NCBI RefSeq assembly: GCF_021155775.2
Contig: NC_060237.1
Location: 13,603,832-13,667,831, forward strand
Length of the DNA stretch: 64,000 bases
Reading direction: 5' to 3'
From: Neodiprion pinetum
Taxonomy: Eukaryota > Arthropoda > Insecta > Hymenoptera > Diprionidae
How positions within the stretch are numbered: the stretch's first letter is position 1; the number at the start of each line of letters is the position of its first letter. The notes below the pieces were generated by a model. It made no database searches. It had not been told where the DNA came from and saw nothing but the letters and a program-made list of their open reading frames with translations. The translations under genes were made by a program, and so were the position numbers. This document shows, in pieces, positions 1 through 9,214 of this stretch.

Positions 1-152
1 CTTCTGCATCCGTAGAATCAGTATCTCCTTCATGCTCGTAATCAGAACCATCACAACTTTCAGTTTTACTGTTCACCACCAATATTATCTTCGTCATACT
101 GTGTTTCTACTAATTCGTCTCGCAAGAAACGTTGCCGTAAATTGTACGGCAT
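1..152 (-). pseudogene. putative N-terminus of a piggyBac-like transposase
   Basis: An ATG at 150-152 (minus strand) opens a frame of about 28 codons ending at 66-68. A second frame then runs off the window edge and is rich in Asp, Glu and Ser (for example CDGSDYEHEGDTDSTDAE). Acidic N-termini upstream of the catalytic domain are common in piggyBac transposases. The assignment rests on the adjacent TTAA/TIR context and this composition; no catalytic residue is in the window. The frame change suggests decay or a missed intron. Confidence 0.4.
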
Positions 153-520
153 CTATATGAAAAAAATGTAAGTCATAACATCAAAAAAAAATTATTTCAT
201 CAAATATGATACACTTACCTTATAGATTGATGAAAAAAACTGAAATACAGTATAAAAAATTTTTTGTAAAAAACCGTTTTTCACGCGTTAATGGCACACT
301 GGGTCTGCTGGACCCGGGATTTTCGAGAGGTCAACTTTGAGCGACTACTGAACTCACACTGACGCTTGCCACGCTGTACTAACCGACTTAAGTTACAGTT
401 AGTGATGTCAATTAACGGTAGATATCGACACTTGGTTCATTTTTCAAAATTTAGTACAATTAAATCGAGCTCGAAAAATCGCTCGGGTCCACTGGACCCA
501 CGGTGCCAATTAAGGGTTAA
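1..520 (-). mobile_element. piggyBac-like DNA transposon, 5' end only
   Basis: The right boundary is a TTAA (517-520), the target-site duplication (TSD) and cleavage site of piggyBac elements. Read on the minus strand, the element opens with CCCTTAATTGGCACC directly after TTAA. A sub-terminal block with GGGTCCAGTGGACCC (about 469-500) recurs inverted and diverged at 288-327. This matches the terminal plus internal inverted repeat layout of the family. The transposase would lie on the minus strand and continue past the left edge. The insertion interrupts the gag region of the retroelement to its right. The other end lies outside the window. Confidence 0.72.
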
Positions 521-1642
521 ATGGCACGCGTTGCCTGAATATTCGCGATGTTGCTTTGCTTCGTATAAAACTTCCGGGTGGACGCCTGCATCGCAATTCT
601 CGTTTGAGTAGTCTTGTGTTACGTAATTAACTCTGAAGTTCGATCGTGAAGGATTTGGTGTGTTATACTGTTGTGAGCGTTGACTGTCATTTCGCATCTG
701 GTCTAAAGGTTGGTTTGTCGGGTCTCTTGCTCGATATTGGGTATTGGGATTGTTCTGTTGTTGACGATTAGTGTTATTTTGGGAAACTCTTGAATCTTGG
801 TGGATTTTTGGATTCTGGGGATATTGGGACCGATTTGAGCGGCAATTATCGTTTGAGTGGCCTTTGCGACCACACTGCGTGCAAGTTGTGCTGTTGCGCT
901 GCCTCGTTCTGCACTCTTCTATACTATGACCTGTCTTTTTGCAGTATCTAAACACTACTAATACGGAAGGTTGTCCAGGACAATATTTATCGATGTGATC
1001 GGTTAATTTACATATACTACATTTTATATGGTTTTGTATTCCGTAGTTAGTATCACGATATGAGGCTAGTTCAAGTCTATCTGATAATAGTTTTTCAGTC
1101 TTGGTGGCCGTGTCTATAGCCATTTGTAGGGTTTGTGGATTCTCATGAGCTACTCTCGTTTCTAATTCGTCTAGTAACCCTTTGATAAATCTTAGTCTTG
1201 CGGTTTCTTTGATATTTTCCTTCAGCACTTGAGCATCACTGATAGATTTCGAGGCATCTATTGATTCGCACGCTTGTCTTAACAGATATTTTATTCTAGC
1301 ACTGTAATCTAGAACGCTCTCGTTTCGCCTTTGTGCCGATTGTGCGAGGTCTAGCTGGATATCTGGGAGGTGTTGTTTAGACGCGTAGGCCTGTTTTAGG
1401 CAGTCTAGCAAATGTCGAAGAGAATCCGGATTATCTGACCCTATATATTCACTCGCGTCGCCTTCGATTTTCGTGCGAACGAGTGTGGAGAATAAATTCA
1501 GTTCTCTGGCTAAGACAGCTTGTTTTGCGCATTCTACTTTAGTTATGAATTCGGATACGGGCATATTAGTGCCATTGAACGTGGGAATCAGAGCTAATGC
1601 ATCTTCAAGAGGCAGGTGTGGAAAAGTGCTTTCGGTAGCCAT
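437..1642 (-). CDS. Gag of errantivirus-like element (3' end replaced by piggyBac sequence)
   Basis: Retrotransposon Gag, which forms the virus-like particle and binds genomic RNA. The frame starts at ATG 1640-1642. The N-terminal half has the alpha-helical Gag composition of insect errantiviruses. The C-terminal part has three CCHC-type knuckles (CSICKLTDHIDKYC, a variant CKKTGHSIEEC, and CTQCGRKGHSNDNC), then a Gln/Asn-rich stretch. True gag sequence stops at about 521: the last 28 or so codons down to 437 are read from the piggyBac terminal repeat, so the apparent end of the protein is chimeric. No stop lies within the real gag part. Pol is not visible. Confidence 0.8.
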   Translation of the reverse strand: MATESTFPHLPLEDALALIPTFNGTNMPVSEFITKVECAKQAVLARELNLFSTLVRTKIEGDASEYIGSDNPDSLRHLLDCLKQAYASKQHLPDIQLDLAQSAQRRNESVLDYSARIKYLLRQACESIDASKSISDAQVLKENIKETARLRFIKGLLDELETRVAHENPQTLQMAIDTATKTEKLLSDRLELASYRDTNYGIQNHIKCSICKLTDHIDKYCPGQPSVLVVFRYCKKTGHSIEECRTRQRNSTTCTQCGRKGHSNDNCRSNRSQYPQNPKIHQDSRVSQNNTNRQQQNNPNTQYRARDPTNQPLDQMRNDSQRSQQYNTPNPSRSNFRVNYVTQDYSNENCDAGVHPEVLYEAKQHREYSGNACHLTLNWHRGSSGPERFFELDLIVLNFEK

Positions 1643-2094
1643 GTTGTAAATTTCAATCTAGGATTTGTCGACTGACAAAGTGAAGATGAAGAGGAGGAAC
1701 GGAAGAAAATGTTGCATTCTTCCGTGAGGATGTTGGTCCAGCGATTTCATGTCTGTAGGCGGTGATGACGTCGGTGTGCGTTGTGTTGTACTAGAAGTCG
1801 TGAAGAATGAAGATGTCGTCGTAGTAGCAGCAGGAGATAGTTTTTCAACAATATCGATTTGGAGATACGGATTTCTCTGTGACTTCGTGTGAATCAGAGA
1901 TCGTTGATTGCGTTAACGTAGAATATGGCTTTCAGAGTGTCTTCAACACTATCACACAGTGGTATTACTTTTGTATTAACATCACTGAGCTTGCACACTT
2001 CGGAACCGGTTTATCAGATGGCACTTCATGCGTAGCACACACTTAAAATTGTATCACTGGATTTCCGGAAAGCGAAGGCCACCGCTGCCACCAA
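1643..2094 (-). other. untranslated leader of the errantivirus-like element
   Basis: Between the gag ATG and the LTR; no long ORF. Directly next to the LTR (2078-2094) the minus strand reads TGGTGGCAGCGGTGG, a candidate tRNA primer-binding site. The leader of the element ending at 52690 has a related GTGGCAGCGG, so the two families may use the same primer. I did not identify the tRNA. Confidence 0.5.
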
Positions 2095-2340
2095 TGTTAC
2101 GTCCGTGAGTAGAATTACTCCTGAGCGGGAGTGTCCTCCGAGACGTGAAACGTACGGGTGCAGAAAAGGTGCGACAATGCTAGAGGTAGGGAATGGAATT
2201 TGATGAGTAAGCGCGATAGTAGATAGCGTGAGACTACGTAGAGATAAGAGGATAGGACAGAGACCATGAGATTGATGTAAGAACTATGGGAGAGTTAGTG
2301 AGTAGGAAAAATAGAGAGAAGTGGTATGCTGGACGTAACA
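2095..2340 (-). repeat. 5' LTR (246 bp) of errantivirus-like element
   Basis: Begins TGTTACGTCC and ends GGACGTAACA, a 10-bp perfect terminal inverted repeat with TG...CA ends. Orientation follows gag, which lies downstream on the minus strand. The 3' LTR is outside the window, so age cannot be estimated. Confidence 0.75.
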
Positions 2341-2348
2341 ACGGAAAT

Positions 2349-3197
2349 TCATTTACTAAAAGGTATCAGCTTTGCACCCGAAGCTATCAGGAACTCCACG
2401 TTTCGACGTGTTAGCGGTTCGGGAATTGATCGATGACTGACTTGATCGGGACATGCTAACTGACTAATATAACTCTTTTTGGACAATCTGTTATGTACAA
2501 TACCCATCTTCCATTGCGATTTGATGTGCAGTCTCACTGTTATAACTTTTCCGCAAAAATTAACCAGATCTCCGTCTTGATCGACTAACCAAAGCTGTAC
2601 GTGTTCTATTTTCTTGACGGTGATCAGAAGGTAAATGACGTGCGACGGCACTTTCACGATCTTATATCCCGGTGAAACGATAGGGAAAAATTCGTGAATA
2701 GTATGCACTTTGAGCTGGTTAACGTAGGCGCCCGTTGTAATGCTGCATTCGACTCGCAACACGTTGGCCTTGAGAATGATTACTGGCATGTCCGAATGGT
2801 GAGTTTGGTTAGCTGCCAATACGCGCAGTGTAAATCTGAGAAGCTGACTAATAGAATCGTCAGGTTCTAAATTCACGATATGGTTACATTTGATTTCGCT
2901 GCATAACGTATTATTGTTAGACTTTATGCTGATTTTAATGTTGGTATTTTTTAACGCGTCTTGAACATACTTTTCAATATCCTCAATTTCGTAGCTGCCA
3001 GTAGATATAGTGACTACCTTATTGGCTACGTATATTTTATTCTGACCGACATCAACGTTGGAAATGAAATTGAAGGTTAACAGTTCAACGAGACCGAAAA
3101 CATAGTCTTTGTTCAGAGCAAGTTCGATCGGGGGGAAATATTGCGCTTCGAGAATCGAAGACGTTCTCGATATCGTTAATGTAAACGAATCATCCAT
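2349..3197 (-). CDS. Polinton capsid-type protein (candidate minor capsid/penton)
   Basis: A 282-residue frame, ATG at 3195-3197, overlapping the end of the upstream protease gene by 22 bp. I see no catalytic motif. The composition is beta-rich with conserved-looking segments (VFGLVELLTFNF, VHTIHEFFP, VITVRLHIK) that I associate with a structural protein encoded next to the protease in insect Polintons. Its size fits a single-jelly-roll minor capsid protein, but that is inference. The last 50 or so residues read like a different module (PLTRRNVEFL), perhaps a neighbouring gene's tail joined by a small deletion. The frame ends nine bases from the retroelement LTR. Confidence 0.6.
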   Translation of the reverse strand: MDDSFTLTISRTSSILEAQYFPPIELALNKDYVFGLVELLTFNFISNVDVGQNKIYVANKVVTISTGSYEIEDIEKYVQDALKNTNIKISIKSNNNTLCSEIKCNHIVNLEPDDSISQLLRFTLRVLAANQTHHSDMPVIILKANVLRVECSITTGAYVNQLKVHTIHEFFPIVSPGYKIVKVPSHVIYLLITVKKIEHVQLWLVDQDGDLVNFCGKVITVRLHIKSQWKMGIVHNRLSKKSYISQLACPDQVSHRSIPEPLTRRNVEFLIASGAKLIPFSK

Positions 3198-3583
3198 GAC
3201 TGCAAGTGCTCGACTGACGTTATTAAATTACGTGTCATGTTATATAGCTCATCATTTAGAAATTTGAGACACAAGTGTCCGCAATCGAATGTACCGTAAA
3301 CCTGATACCTTTCGTCGTTGTACTTGACGCTACCAACACCGAGATATTTCACGAGGTCTAACGGGGGTTGAAGATGACCGAAACTGTCGAAGTGAACTAC
3401 ATCGCTGCTGCGTTTCTTATATGCAACCCAGTGTGTCCCAGGGTCATCTTTATCGTTGAGATTGACTACAGCTGTCTCGTTTTCATGTGGTCCGGTTTTG
3501 GGCATTTCGTTGCGCATAAAGACACCTCGGAAGTATGAAATTTTCATGATTTTTGCATACTTCAGCAAATCCCAGTTAGTCAA
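3176..3583 (-). CDS. Polinton maturation protease (adenain-like cysteine protease, C5 type)
   Basis: A 135-residue frame with the adenovirus-type protease signature: GTHWVAY (catalytic His), HFDSFG (the acidic position), a Gln in ERYQVYGTFDCGHLC preceding the catalytic Cys in FDCGH. This protease processes capsid precursors in adenoviruses and is a hallmark of Polintons. It is shorter than the usual roughly 200 residues, mostly in the C-terminal part, but the catalytic order His-Asp-Gln-Cys is complete. It lies between the capsid-type gene (22-bp overlap) and the small basic gene, the usual Polinton neighbourhood. Confidence 0.82.
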   Translation of the reverse strand: MTNWDLLKYAKIMKISYFRGVFMRNEMPKTGPHENETAVVNLNDKDDPGTHWVAYKKRSSDVVHFDSFGHLQPPLDLVKYLGVGSVKYNDERYQVYGTFDCGHLCLKFLNDELYNMTRNLITSVEHLQSWMIRLH

Positions 3584-3606
3584 CGCTCAGCGTGATAGCT
3601 TTACAT

Positions 3607-3884
3607 TTAGTTTTTTGAAAGATGAGGACCGAAACCCTTTTTATAAGGTTTGAGATGGAGACCTACACCTAAGGCGATCACTTCCATCGTTTTGTTATGC
3701 CGTTTGCTTTCCTCCTATTCTCGTTTAGCCGCGCTCCGCCAACCAAAAATCCGCCAACTTTTGAGGGTACCGATAGAACGCGCGGTGATCTGACACTATG
3801 TTTACCACCTACTTTTTTCACAGTTTCTCGAGCACCTTTGAGTGCAGACTTGATGCTCGTTTTCGCGTCGAAGCTCCGAATCAT
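3607..3884 (-). pseudogene. Polinton small basic core-like protein (pX-like), frameshifted
   Basis: ATG at 3882-3884 opens a 68-residue basic frame containing the segment SVPSKVGGFL. From memory of the family, that segment is normally followed by a glycine/alanine-rich hydrophobic stretch, absent here. The frame stops near 3678, but the next frame continues with MEVIALGVGLHLKPYKK and stops at 3607-3609, which I recognise as the family's C-terminal motif. So the gene has an internal deletion plus a frameshift. The family resembles the adenovirus core peptide pX and probably compacts DNA or touches membranes; function inferred. Confidence 0.6.
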
Positions 3885-3899
3885 AGACTGTTTTGCCGC

Positions 3900-4316
3900 T
3901 CATATTTTGTTCAAGCAGACGTTCTTTGGTTTTCGACACCCCATGCCTAACTTTGTTTTCACCTTCATCGTGTTAGCTACAGCCCAAGCGGCTGCCTTCT
4001 CACCAAAATTTTCGTCCTTTGCGAGAACCCGTTTCCAGGCTTTTTCGGCTAATTTTTTATCCGCAACGCTTCTAGCTTCAAGTTTCTCACGATTTTTCGA
4101 ATACGCTATATCGTGATCCTCACACGCTGCAAAGAGAGAATTGATACCGGAATAGCCTCTCGCGAGTGTTTTCGTCAACTTCGTACCAGGACCGCAGTAT
4201 TGGTAACCGGGAACATGCAACTCGATCGGAAGTTTGTTGATAATGCTATTGACCAAACCTTTCCCACTTGATCGCTTTTTTGACGATCGCTTACGATCAC
4301 GTGTTTGCACAATCAT
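3900..4316 (-). CDS. Polinton protein with parvovirus-type phospholipase A2 domain
   Basis: A 138-residue frame from ATG 4314-4316. After a Lys/Arg/Ser-rich N-terminus comes a PLA2 core: the calcium-loop motif YCGPGTKL and the catalytic ACEDHDIAYS (His-Asp pair). Compact domains of this type occur in parvovirus VP1, where they breach the endosomal membrane, and in a Polinton gene. The rest is basic and alpha-helical. I see no frameshift. It is transcribed away from the ATPase, 165 bp upstream of it. Confidence 0.75.
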   Translation of the reverse strand: MIVQTRDRKRSSKKRSSGKGLVNSIINKLPIELHVPGYQYCGPGTKLTKTLARGYSGINSLFAACEDHDIAYSKNREKLEARSVADKKLAEKAWKRVLAKDENFGEKAAAWAVANTMKVKTKLGMGCRKPKNVCLNKI

Positions 4317-4481
4317 GTCCGCTCTGCGACTGAGAGAAAGTTATTATAAACGATGCATTTATAGAAAATCCAGCCAGTCACGTTCGAGATGAGGTTCGAG
4401 ACACAATTGACCAAATTGCCCGTGATGAATTTCGACAAATTTAAGCAGTAGAGTACAAAACGGAAAAAACGACATGGCGAA
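4317..4481. promoter_or_regulatory. divergent intergenic region between PLA2 and ATPase genes
   Basis: This 165-bp AT-rich gap separates two oppositely transcribed Polinton genes, so it must hold both promoters. ATTATAAACG near 4340 could be a TATA-like element. No further motif is defined. Confidence 0.35.
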
Positions 4482-5090
4482 TTGTTGCCGAGTAGTATAC
4501 GTGCGGTATTCTGCGGATCATCTCACTGTGGCAAAAGCAACGCATTATTCGCGTTTATAACGCATTCAAACGGTTTGAGATTCAAAAACCTGTACGTTCA
4601 TTCAACATCTCTCAATCAACCGAAATACAAGTTTCTGAGTCAAGTGCTCCAAAATGTCGACGGTGTTGAGTTCCCCTTGAACGAGCACAAGCACGTCATT
4701 GCACAAAACGAGGCGCAACCTAACTCGATCACGGTATTCGATGACGTAGCATGCGAGAAGCAGGATAACATACGCGCGTACATTTGTATGGGTAGACATC
4801 ACGATGTAGACTGTTTCCATCTTTGTCAGACGTACGCTCGAATCCCTAAGCATCGCGTGCGCGACAACACAAACTTGCTGGTCTTATTCAAGCAAGACGA
4901 GATGAATCTGAGACATGTGTACAACGATCATGTAAACACCGATATGTCGTGCGTGGAGTTCAAAGCCTTGTATACGGCATGCTGAAACGGTGACAAATTT
5001 GGGTTCGTAGTGATCGACAAGGATAGAGAGTTCGATAATGTTCGGTATAGGAAGGGATTTGACAATTTTATGAACGTGACAAAAGAATAA
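4482..5090 (+). pseudogene. Polinton packaging ATPase (FtsK/HerA type), broken
   Basis: Genome-packaging ATPase. Walker A is FCGSSHCGKSNAL near the N-terminus; Walker B is SITVFDDV about 80 residues on, as in Polinton and adenovirus-like packaging ATPases. The frame has no in-frame ATG: an ATG at 4474 is out of frame, which suggests a small indel right after the start. A TGA at 4983-4985 is nonsense: the same frame stays open behind it with a family-like tail (KFGFVVIDKD, RYRKGFDNF) to TAA at 5088-5090. Orientation is opposite to the protease group, as usual. Confidence 0.8.
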
Positions 5091-5147
5091 GATACACGAT
5101 CTTCGAAGGCGACGAAACAGTAGCTTTCCAGAACTAGTTGTCTCAAC

Positions 5148-5460
5148 ATGCAGGAAATTCGTAAGGAAAAAGAAGCCTTGCATCGTATCGCGAGTGATGC
5201 GATTCATCGTAAGCAAAGAATCCTCAAGACGGGAAAAGAGTCGCTGCAGGAAGCAATGAAGGATGTCTCCAAAGCTGTGGTAACCCCGCTGCATGAATTA
5301 GTCAATGTTTCTTGAGGCACGAAACTTGTCACGAAAGAGGTGAAGGAAAAACTCAAAACTGAAACGGAGGATGAGCCGAAGAACGAAATGGAAGCAGAAG
5401 ATTCTTTCGCAACTGCAGAGAAAGAGGATCAAACTGTCACGGAATCGTCGGTGAGATCAG
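5148..5460 (+). pseudogene. Polinton coiled-coil protein, nonsense and 3' truncated
   Basis: From ATG 5148-5150 the frame reads a charged helical protein (KEKEALHRIASDAIHRKQ) and meets TGA at 5313-5315. The same frame continues open and very acidic until about 5460, where retrotransposon sequence begins. I associate this lysine/glutamate-rich gene, just downstream of the ATPase, with the coiled-coil gene that precedes the major capsid gene in insect Polintons. Function unknown. No capsid gene follows because the element is cut here. Confidence 0.55.
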
Positions 5461-5524
5461 AAAATTATAATATACACAATATCTATCATATATACAAATC
5501 TATCATATATACCACCACATTTAT

Positions 5525-5758
5525 AAGATGTCATTTAGAAAATCTTGTTCAAATGAACACTAACCCACTTAAACGCGCACTAACATCTAGGCGCTATATT
5601 TTAAGACTCTTCTTTGTAATATTCTGTAAGTGATTCAGTACGATAAGATGTCATTTATGAATTTTTTTTTTTATTCAAATGTATACTAACCCATTTAAAC
5701 GCGCACTAATATCTAGGCGCTAGATTTTAAGACCTTTCTTTGTAATATTCTGTAAGTA
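5525..5758 (+). repeat. two-copy tandem repeat (about 120 bp) upstream of the PPT
   Basis: Two related units, about 5525-5640 and 5646-5758, each containing AAACGCGCACTAA, CTAGGCGCTA and GTAATATTCTGTAAGT. The same pair lies inverted at about 42612-42845 in the full-length copy, so it belongs to the element. Its position just before the polypurine tract suggests a cis-acting role; unproven. Confidence 0.7.
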
Positions 5759-5843
5759 AGTCACTACGTTTCATGGCATTCCGCTTCCTTCCGAACATCC
5801 TATTTCGTACCCTCGCCGAATGTTCTTCCCCAAGGGGGGGGCG

Positions 5844-6279
5844 TGTTACGTCCTCCAGACTTCATATTCCTTTCCCACGCTCTTAGTTACCTTACGCTCT
5901 GTGGTCTACCCTTATCGTTCGCGAGTCAGCAGGTTCTCCTGTAACTCGCGGCTAGCTTGCCTGCTACATCCGGCAAAACCAGATAGATCCATCCCAGCGC
6001 TCAAGCAAGACACCTATCCCTCTAAACCAAGACCATACCTTTTTCCCTTCACCGACTCCGTTGCATTGACCACTAATAAACAACCATATACTTTAAATCG
6101 TTTACCTTCCCGTAATACCGATCCCTTTCTATTCCATTCACTTCCTGCATTGGGAGTAGTAGCATGCGAGTGCATAGTCGACGTGAACGGACCCTACAAT
6201 AGCCAAACAACACCTTGGCTGGGCGTGGAGTAAGCTTCGATTACCGCTCATCGGAGCCTACGCAATCTACCCCGTAACA
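5844..6279 (+). repeat. 3' LTR (436 bp) of errantivirus A fragment, with polypurine tract
   Basis: Starts TGTTACGTCC and ends CCCCGTAACA. Preceded by CCAAGGGGGGGGCG (5830-5843), a polypurine tract that primes plus-strand DNA synthesis. Same length as the two LTRs of the full copy at 42-52.7 kb. Confidence 0.85.
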
Positions 6280-7329
6280 GTATCATTAAATTATTGAATA
6301 TATTTGCCTACATTTATAATCAATTATATTATTTTATAATTTGTATATATATATGATTGATGAAATAAAAAAAATGATGGATAAATTTATTATTCATATT
6401 TTATTCATTTATATTATAATATTTAATTAACTTCCGAAAAAAGAAGAATTTGAAAAAAAAAAAATTTTTGGATAGATTAATTTTTTTTAAAATAAATATA
6501 TTCATTGAAAATATCCTATATAGTTTTCAATTGTTTGCTCACAAAATAATTAAAATAAAAATATCATTCATTGCAAAGATGCCATTCAATGACCTTCATG
6601 GATTGTAATTTGGAACGTCTGTACAATGGATTAGAACTGATTGAAAAGTCTGAAAAAAACATACAGATAGATAAATGATAAGTTGTTTAATTTCATATTT
6701 TTAATTTCCGAAAATTATCTACTGTTTAATTGGAGAAAAATGATTTATTCAAATTATTATTTTTTGTATCATTAAATTATTTAATTTATTTGCCTACATT
6801 CATAATCAACGATATTTATGTATGATTTGTATATATATATGATTGATAGAATGAAAAAAATGATAAAAATATTAATTATTTATATTTCATTTACATGTAT
6901 CATAATTTTTAGTTAACTTTCGAAAAAAGAAGATCTTTAGAAAAAAAAGATTTTCACATGATTTAAATTCTTTAAAAATAAATATAATTATTGGAAAAAT
7001 TCTATATATTTTTCAATTATTCGCTCACATATTATTGAAATGAAAATATTATTCATTAAAAAATGCCATTTAATGTACTTTATGAATTGTCATTTGGATC
7101 GCTTATACGTTGGATCAGAATTTATTGAAAAGCTTGAAGAAAACATACACATAGATGAATAATGAGTTATTTAATTTATTATTTTCAATTTTTAAAAATT
7201 AATCATTCTTCAATTTGAGAAAATAATTTATTTGAATCAATTATTATTTATATCAATCAATTATTCAATTCAATTGCCTTCATTTACATTCAATTATGTT
7301 ATTGTATGAATTGTGTGTGTATATATATA

Positions 7330-7380
<51 letters not shown>

Positions 7381-8906
7381 CTATATATATATGTCATTAT
7401 TTAGATGAAAAAAATGATGACTAAATTTATTATGCATATTTTATTCATATATATTTTAATTTTTAATTGACTTTCAAAAAAAGAAGTATTCAAAAACAAA
7501 AAATAATTTTCACATTGATTAAATTTTTCAAAAATCAATGTAAGTATTGAAAAAAATTTCACATATTTTCCAAATATTTGCTCACATATTAAGTGAAATA
7601 AAAATATTAATCATTAAGAAAATGCCATTTTATATACTTTATGAATTGTAGTTTGGAGCATCTATACAATGGATTAGAACTTATTGAAAAGTTCAAAGAA
7701 AATATACCGATAGATGAATGATTAGTTATTCAATTTTATATTGTCAATTCTTGAAAATCAATTATTCTCTGATTCAAGAAAAATGATTCACCTTATTCAA
7801 TTATTTTTAAAATCATTGAAGTATTCAATTTATTTGCCTCTACTTATATTCAATTATATTAACGTATAATTTGTGTATATATAATTAATTGAATACAAAA
7901 AATTGAAGATAAACTTATTATTTATATTTTATTCATATATATTATAATCTTTAATTAACTTTCAAGAAAAAGAGAATTCAAGAAAACAAAAATTTTTACA
8001 TGAAATAAATTTTTTAGAACTGAATTTACTTATTAAAAAAATCCTTTATATTTTTTAATTATTTGCTCACATATTAATTAAAATGAAAATATTATTCATT
8101 AAATAAATGCCATGATGACCGTTATTATTGTAATTTGAAACATTTATACAATGGATTAGAACTTATTGAAAAGTCTGAAGAAAACATACAGATAGATAAA
8201 TGATTAGTTATTCAATTTCATACTTTTAATTTCTGAAAATCATTCATTTTCTGATTTGAGAAGAATGATTCATCTAAATTATCATTACTTATATCATGAA
8301 ATTATTTAATTTATTAGCCTACATTCATAATCAATCATATTATTGTGTAATTTGTATATATATATGAATAATTAAATACGAAAAATGATAAATGACGTTT
8401 TTATTTATATTTTATTTATATATATTATAATTTTCAATGAACTTTCGAAAAAAGAATAATTTAAAAAAAAAAAATTTTTTACTTGAATTAAATTTTTCAA
8501 ACATGACCATAATTATTAGAAAAATTCTATTCACTTTTTAATTATTAGCTCACATAATAATTAGAATGAAAACATTATTCAATCAAAAAATGCAATTTAA
8601 TGTACTTTATGGATTGTAATTTAGAACATTCATACAATGGATTATATCTTATTGAAAAGTTTAAAGAGAACATACCGATAGATATGTGATTGGTTATACA
8701 ATTTTATATTTTCAATTTCCAAAATTTAATTATTCTTCAATTTAAGAAAAATTATCCATTTAAATTATCAATCTCGAAATGACTAAATTATTTAATTACT
8801 TTGTCTACATTAATACTCAATAATAATCATGTTTAATTTGTATGTATATATAATGGATTGAATTAGAAAATGATGAATAAATTTATTATTTATATCCCAT
8901 TGATAT
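6280..8906. repeat. AT-rich satellite, monomer about 480 bp
   Basis: Tandem, diverged monomers. The easiest landmark, TGCCATTCAATG followed by GGATTGTAATTTGGAACAT, recurs near 6580, 7062, 7622, 8108 and 8589, a spacing of about 480-560 bp. Other landmarks in fixed order are TTTGCTCACATATTAATT, ATACAGATAGATAAATGATTAG and TATAATTTGTATATATA. Monomers differ by roughly 10-25 percent by eye. No coding potential. This is the matrix into which most elements of the window inserted. Confidence 0.88.
7318..7395. repeat. (TA)n microsatellite inside a satellite monomer
   Basis: A long TA dinucleotide run at the place where other monomers have only TGTATATATATA. It is a local expansion of the monomer's own TA tract. 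Confidence 0.9.
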
Positions 8907-9214
8907 TGTTACAAAGGGTGAAATCACCCGTTTTGCCCCCTCTTTAATGATCTAGTAGTCAGCATAGATAAGAGACGTTTATAAACCTCTTATGTCTTTA
9001 AAAAGAATAAGGTTGCTGCGCCAACCGATATTATTGTAAAAACAGTCTTGTTTCAGACTTTAAACAAGAAACACGTATTACGCATTAAAAGCTTTTCACA
9101 ACATTTTAATTTCGCCTTTGATTTTGGCTTGTTATTCACGCTCTTGATTTCTTCGACTTAATAAGTAAACTCGCGGATCCATATTTTATTAACGTAACGC
9201 CCTAAAACGTTACA
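8907..9214 (+). mobile_element. solo LTR of retrotransposon family B (308 bp)
   Basis: Starts TGTTACAAAGGGTG and ends AACGTTACA. Flanked by ATAT on both sides (8903-8906 and 9215-9218), so it inserted as a unit and lost its interior by LTR recombination. It matches the LTRs of the element at 12145-19971, with about 30 extra bases in its right third. Confidence 0.9.

Larger units (their letters stand above)
521..2340 (-). mobile_element. Errantivirus-like Ty3/gypsy element, 5' LTR, leader and gag only
   Basis: On the minus strand: a 5' LTR (2095-2340), a leader of about 450 bp, and a gag gene with three zinc knuckles. The element is cut at 520 by the piggyBac insertion. Pol, env and the 3' LTR lie beyond the window. 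The gag organisation resembles that of the full-length element at 42-52.7 kb, but the LTR sequence differs, so it is a separate family. On its right it abuts Polinton genes, so it probably inserted into the Polinton. Confidence 0.75.
2341..5460. mobile_element. Decayed Polinton/Maverick, capsid/packaging gene block
   Basis: Six gene remnants in Polinton order: capsid-type protein, adenovirus-type cysteine protease, small basic core-like protein and PLA2-domain protein on the minus strand; FtsK/HerA packaging ATPase and a coiled-coil protein on the plus strand. DNA polymerase B, integrase and terminal inverted repeats are missing. Both flanks are cut by LTR retrotransposon sequence (left LTR at 2340, right fragment from about 5461). 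Several genes carry frameshifts or nonsense codons, so this is a fossil. Polintons are self-synthesising, virus-related DNA transposons. Confidence 0.85.
5461..6279 (+). mobile_element. 3' end fragment of errantivirus A (3' UTR, PPT, 3' LTR)
   Basis: Nearly the inverted copy of 42109-42911, the 3' end of the full-length errantivirus. It holds about 380 bp of internal 3' sequence with a two-copy repeat, a purine tract, and a complete LTR. No coding region remains. Its left edge abuts Polinton gene sequence; its right edge abuts satellite in mid-monomer. It may be the product of recombination between two copies. Confidence 0.85.
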
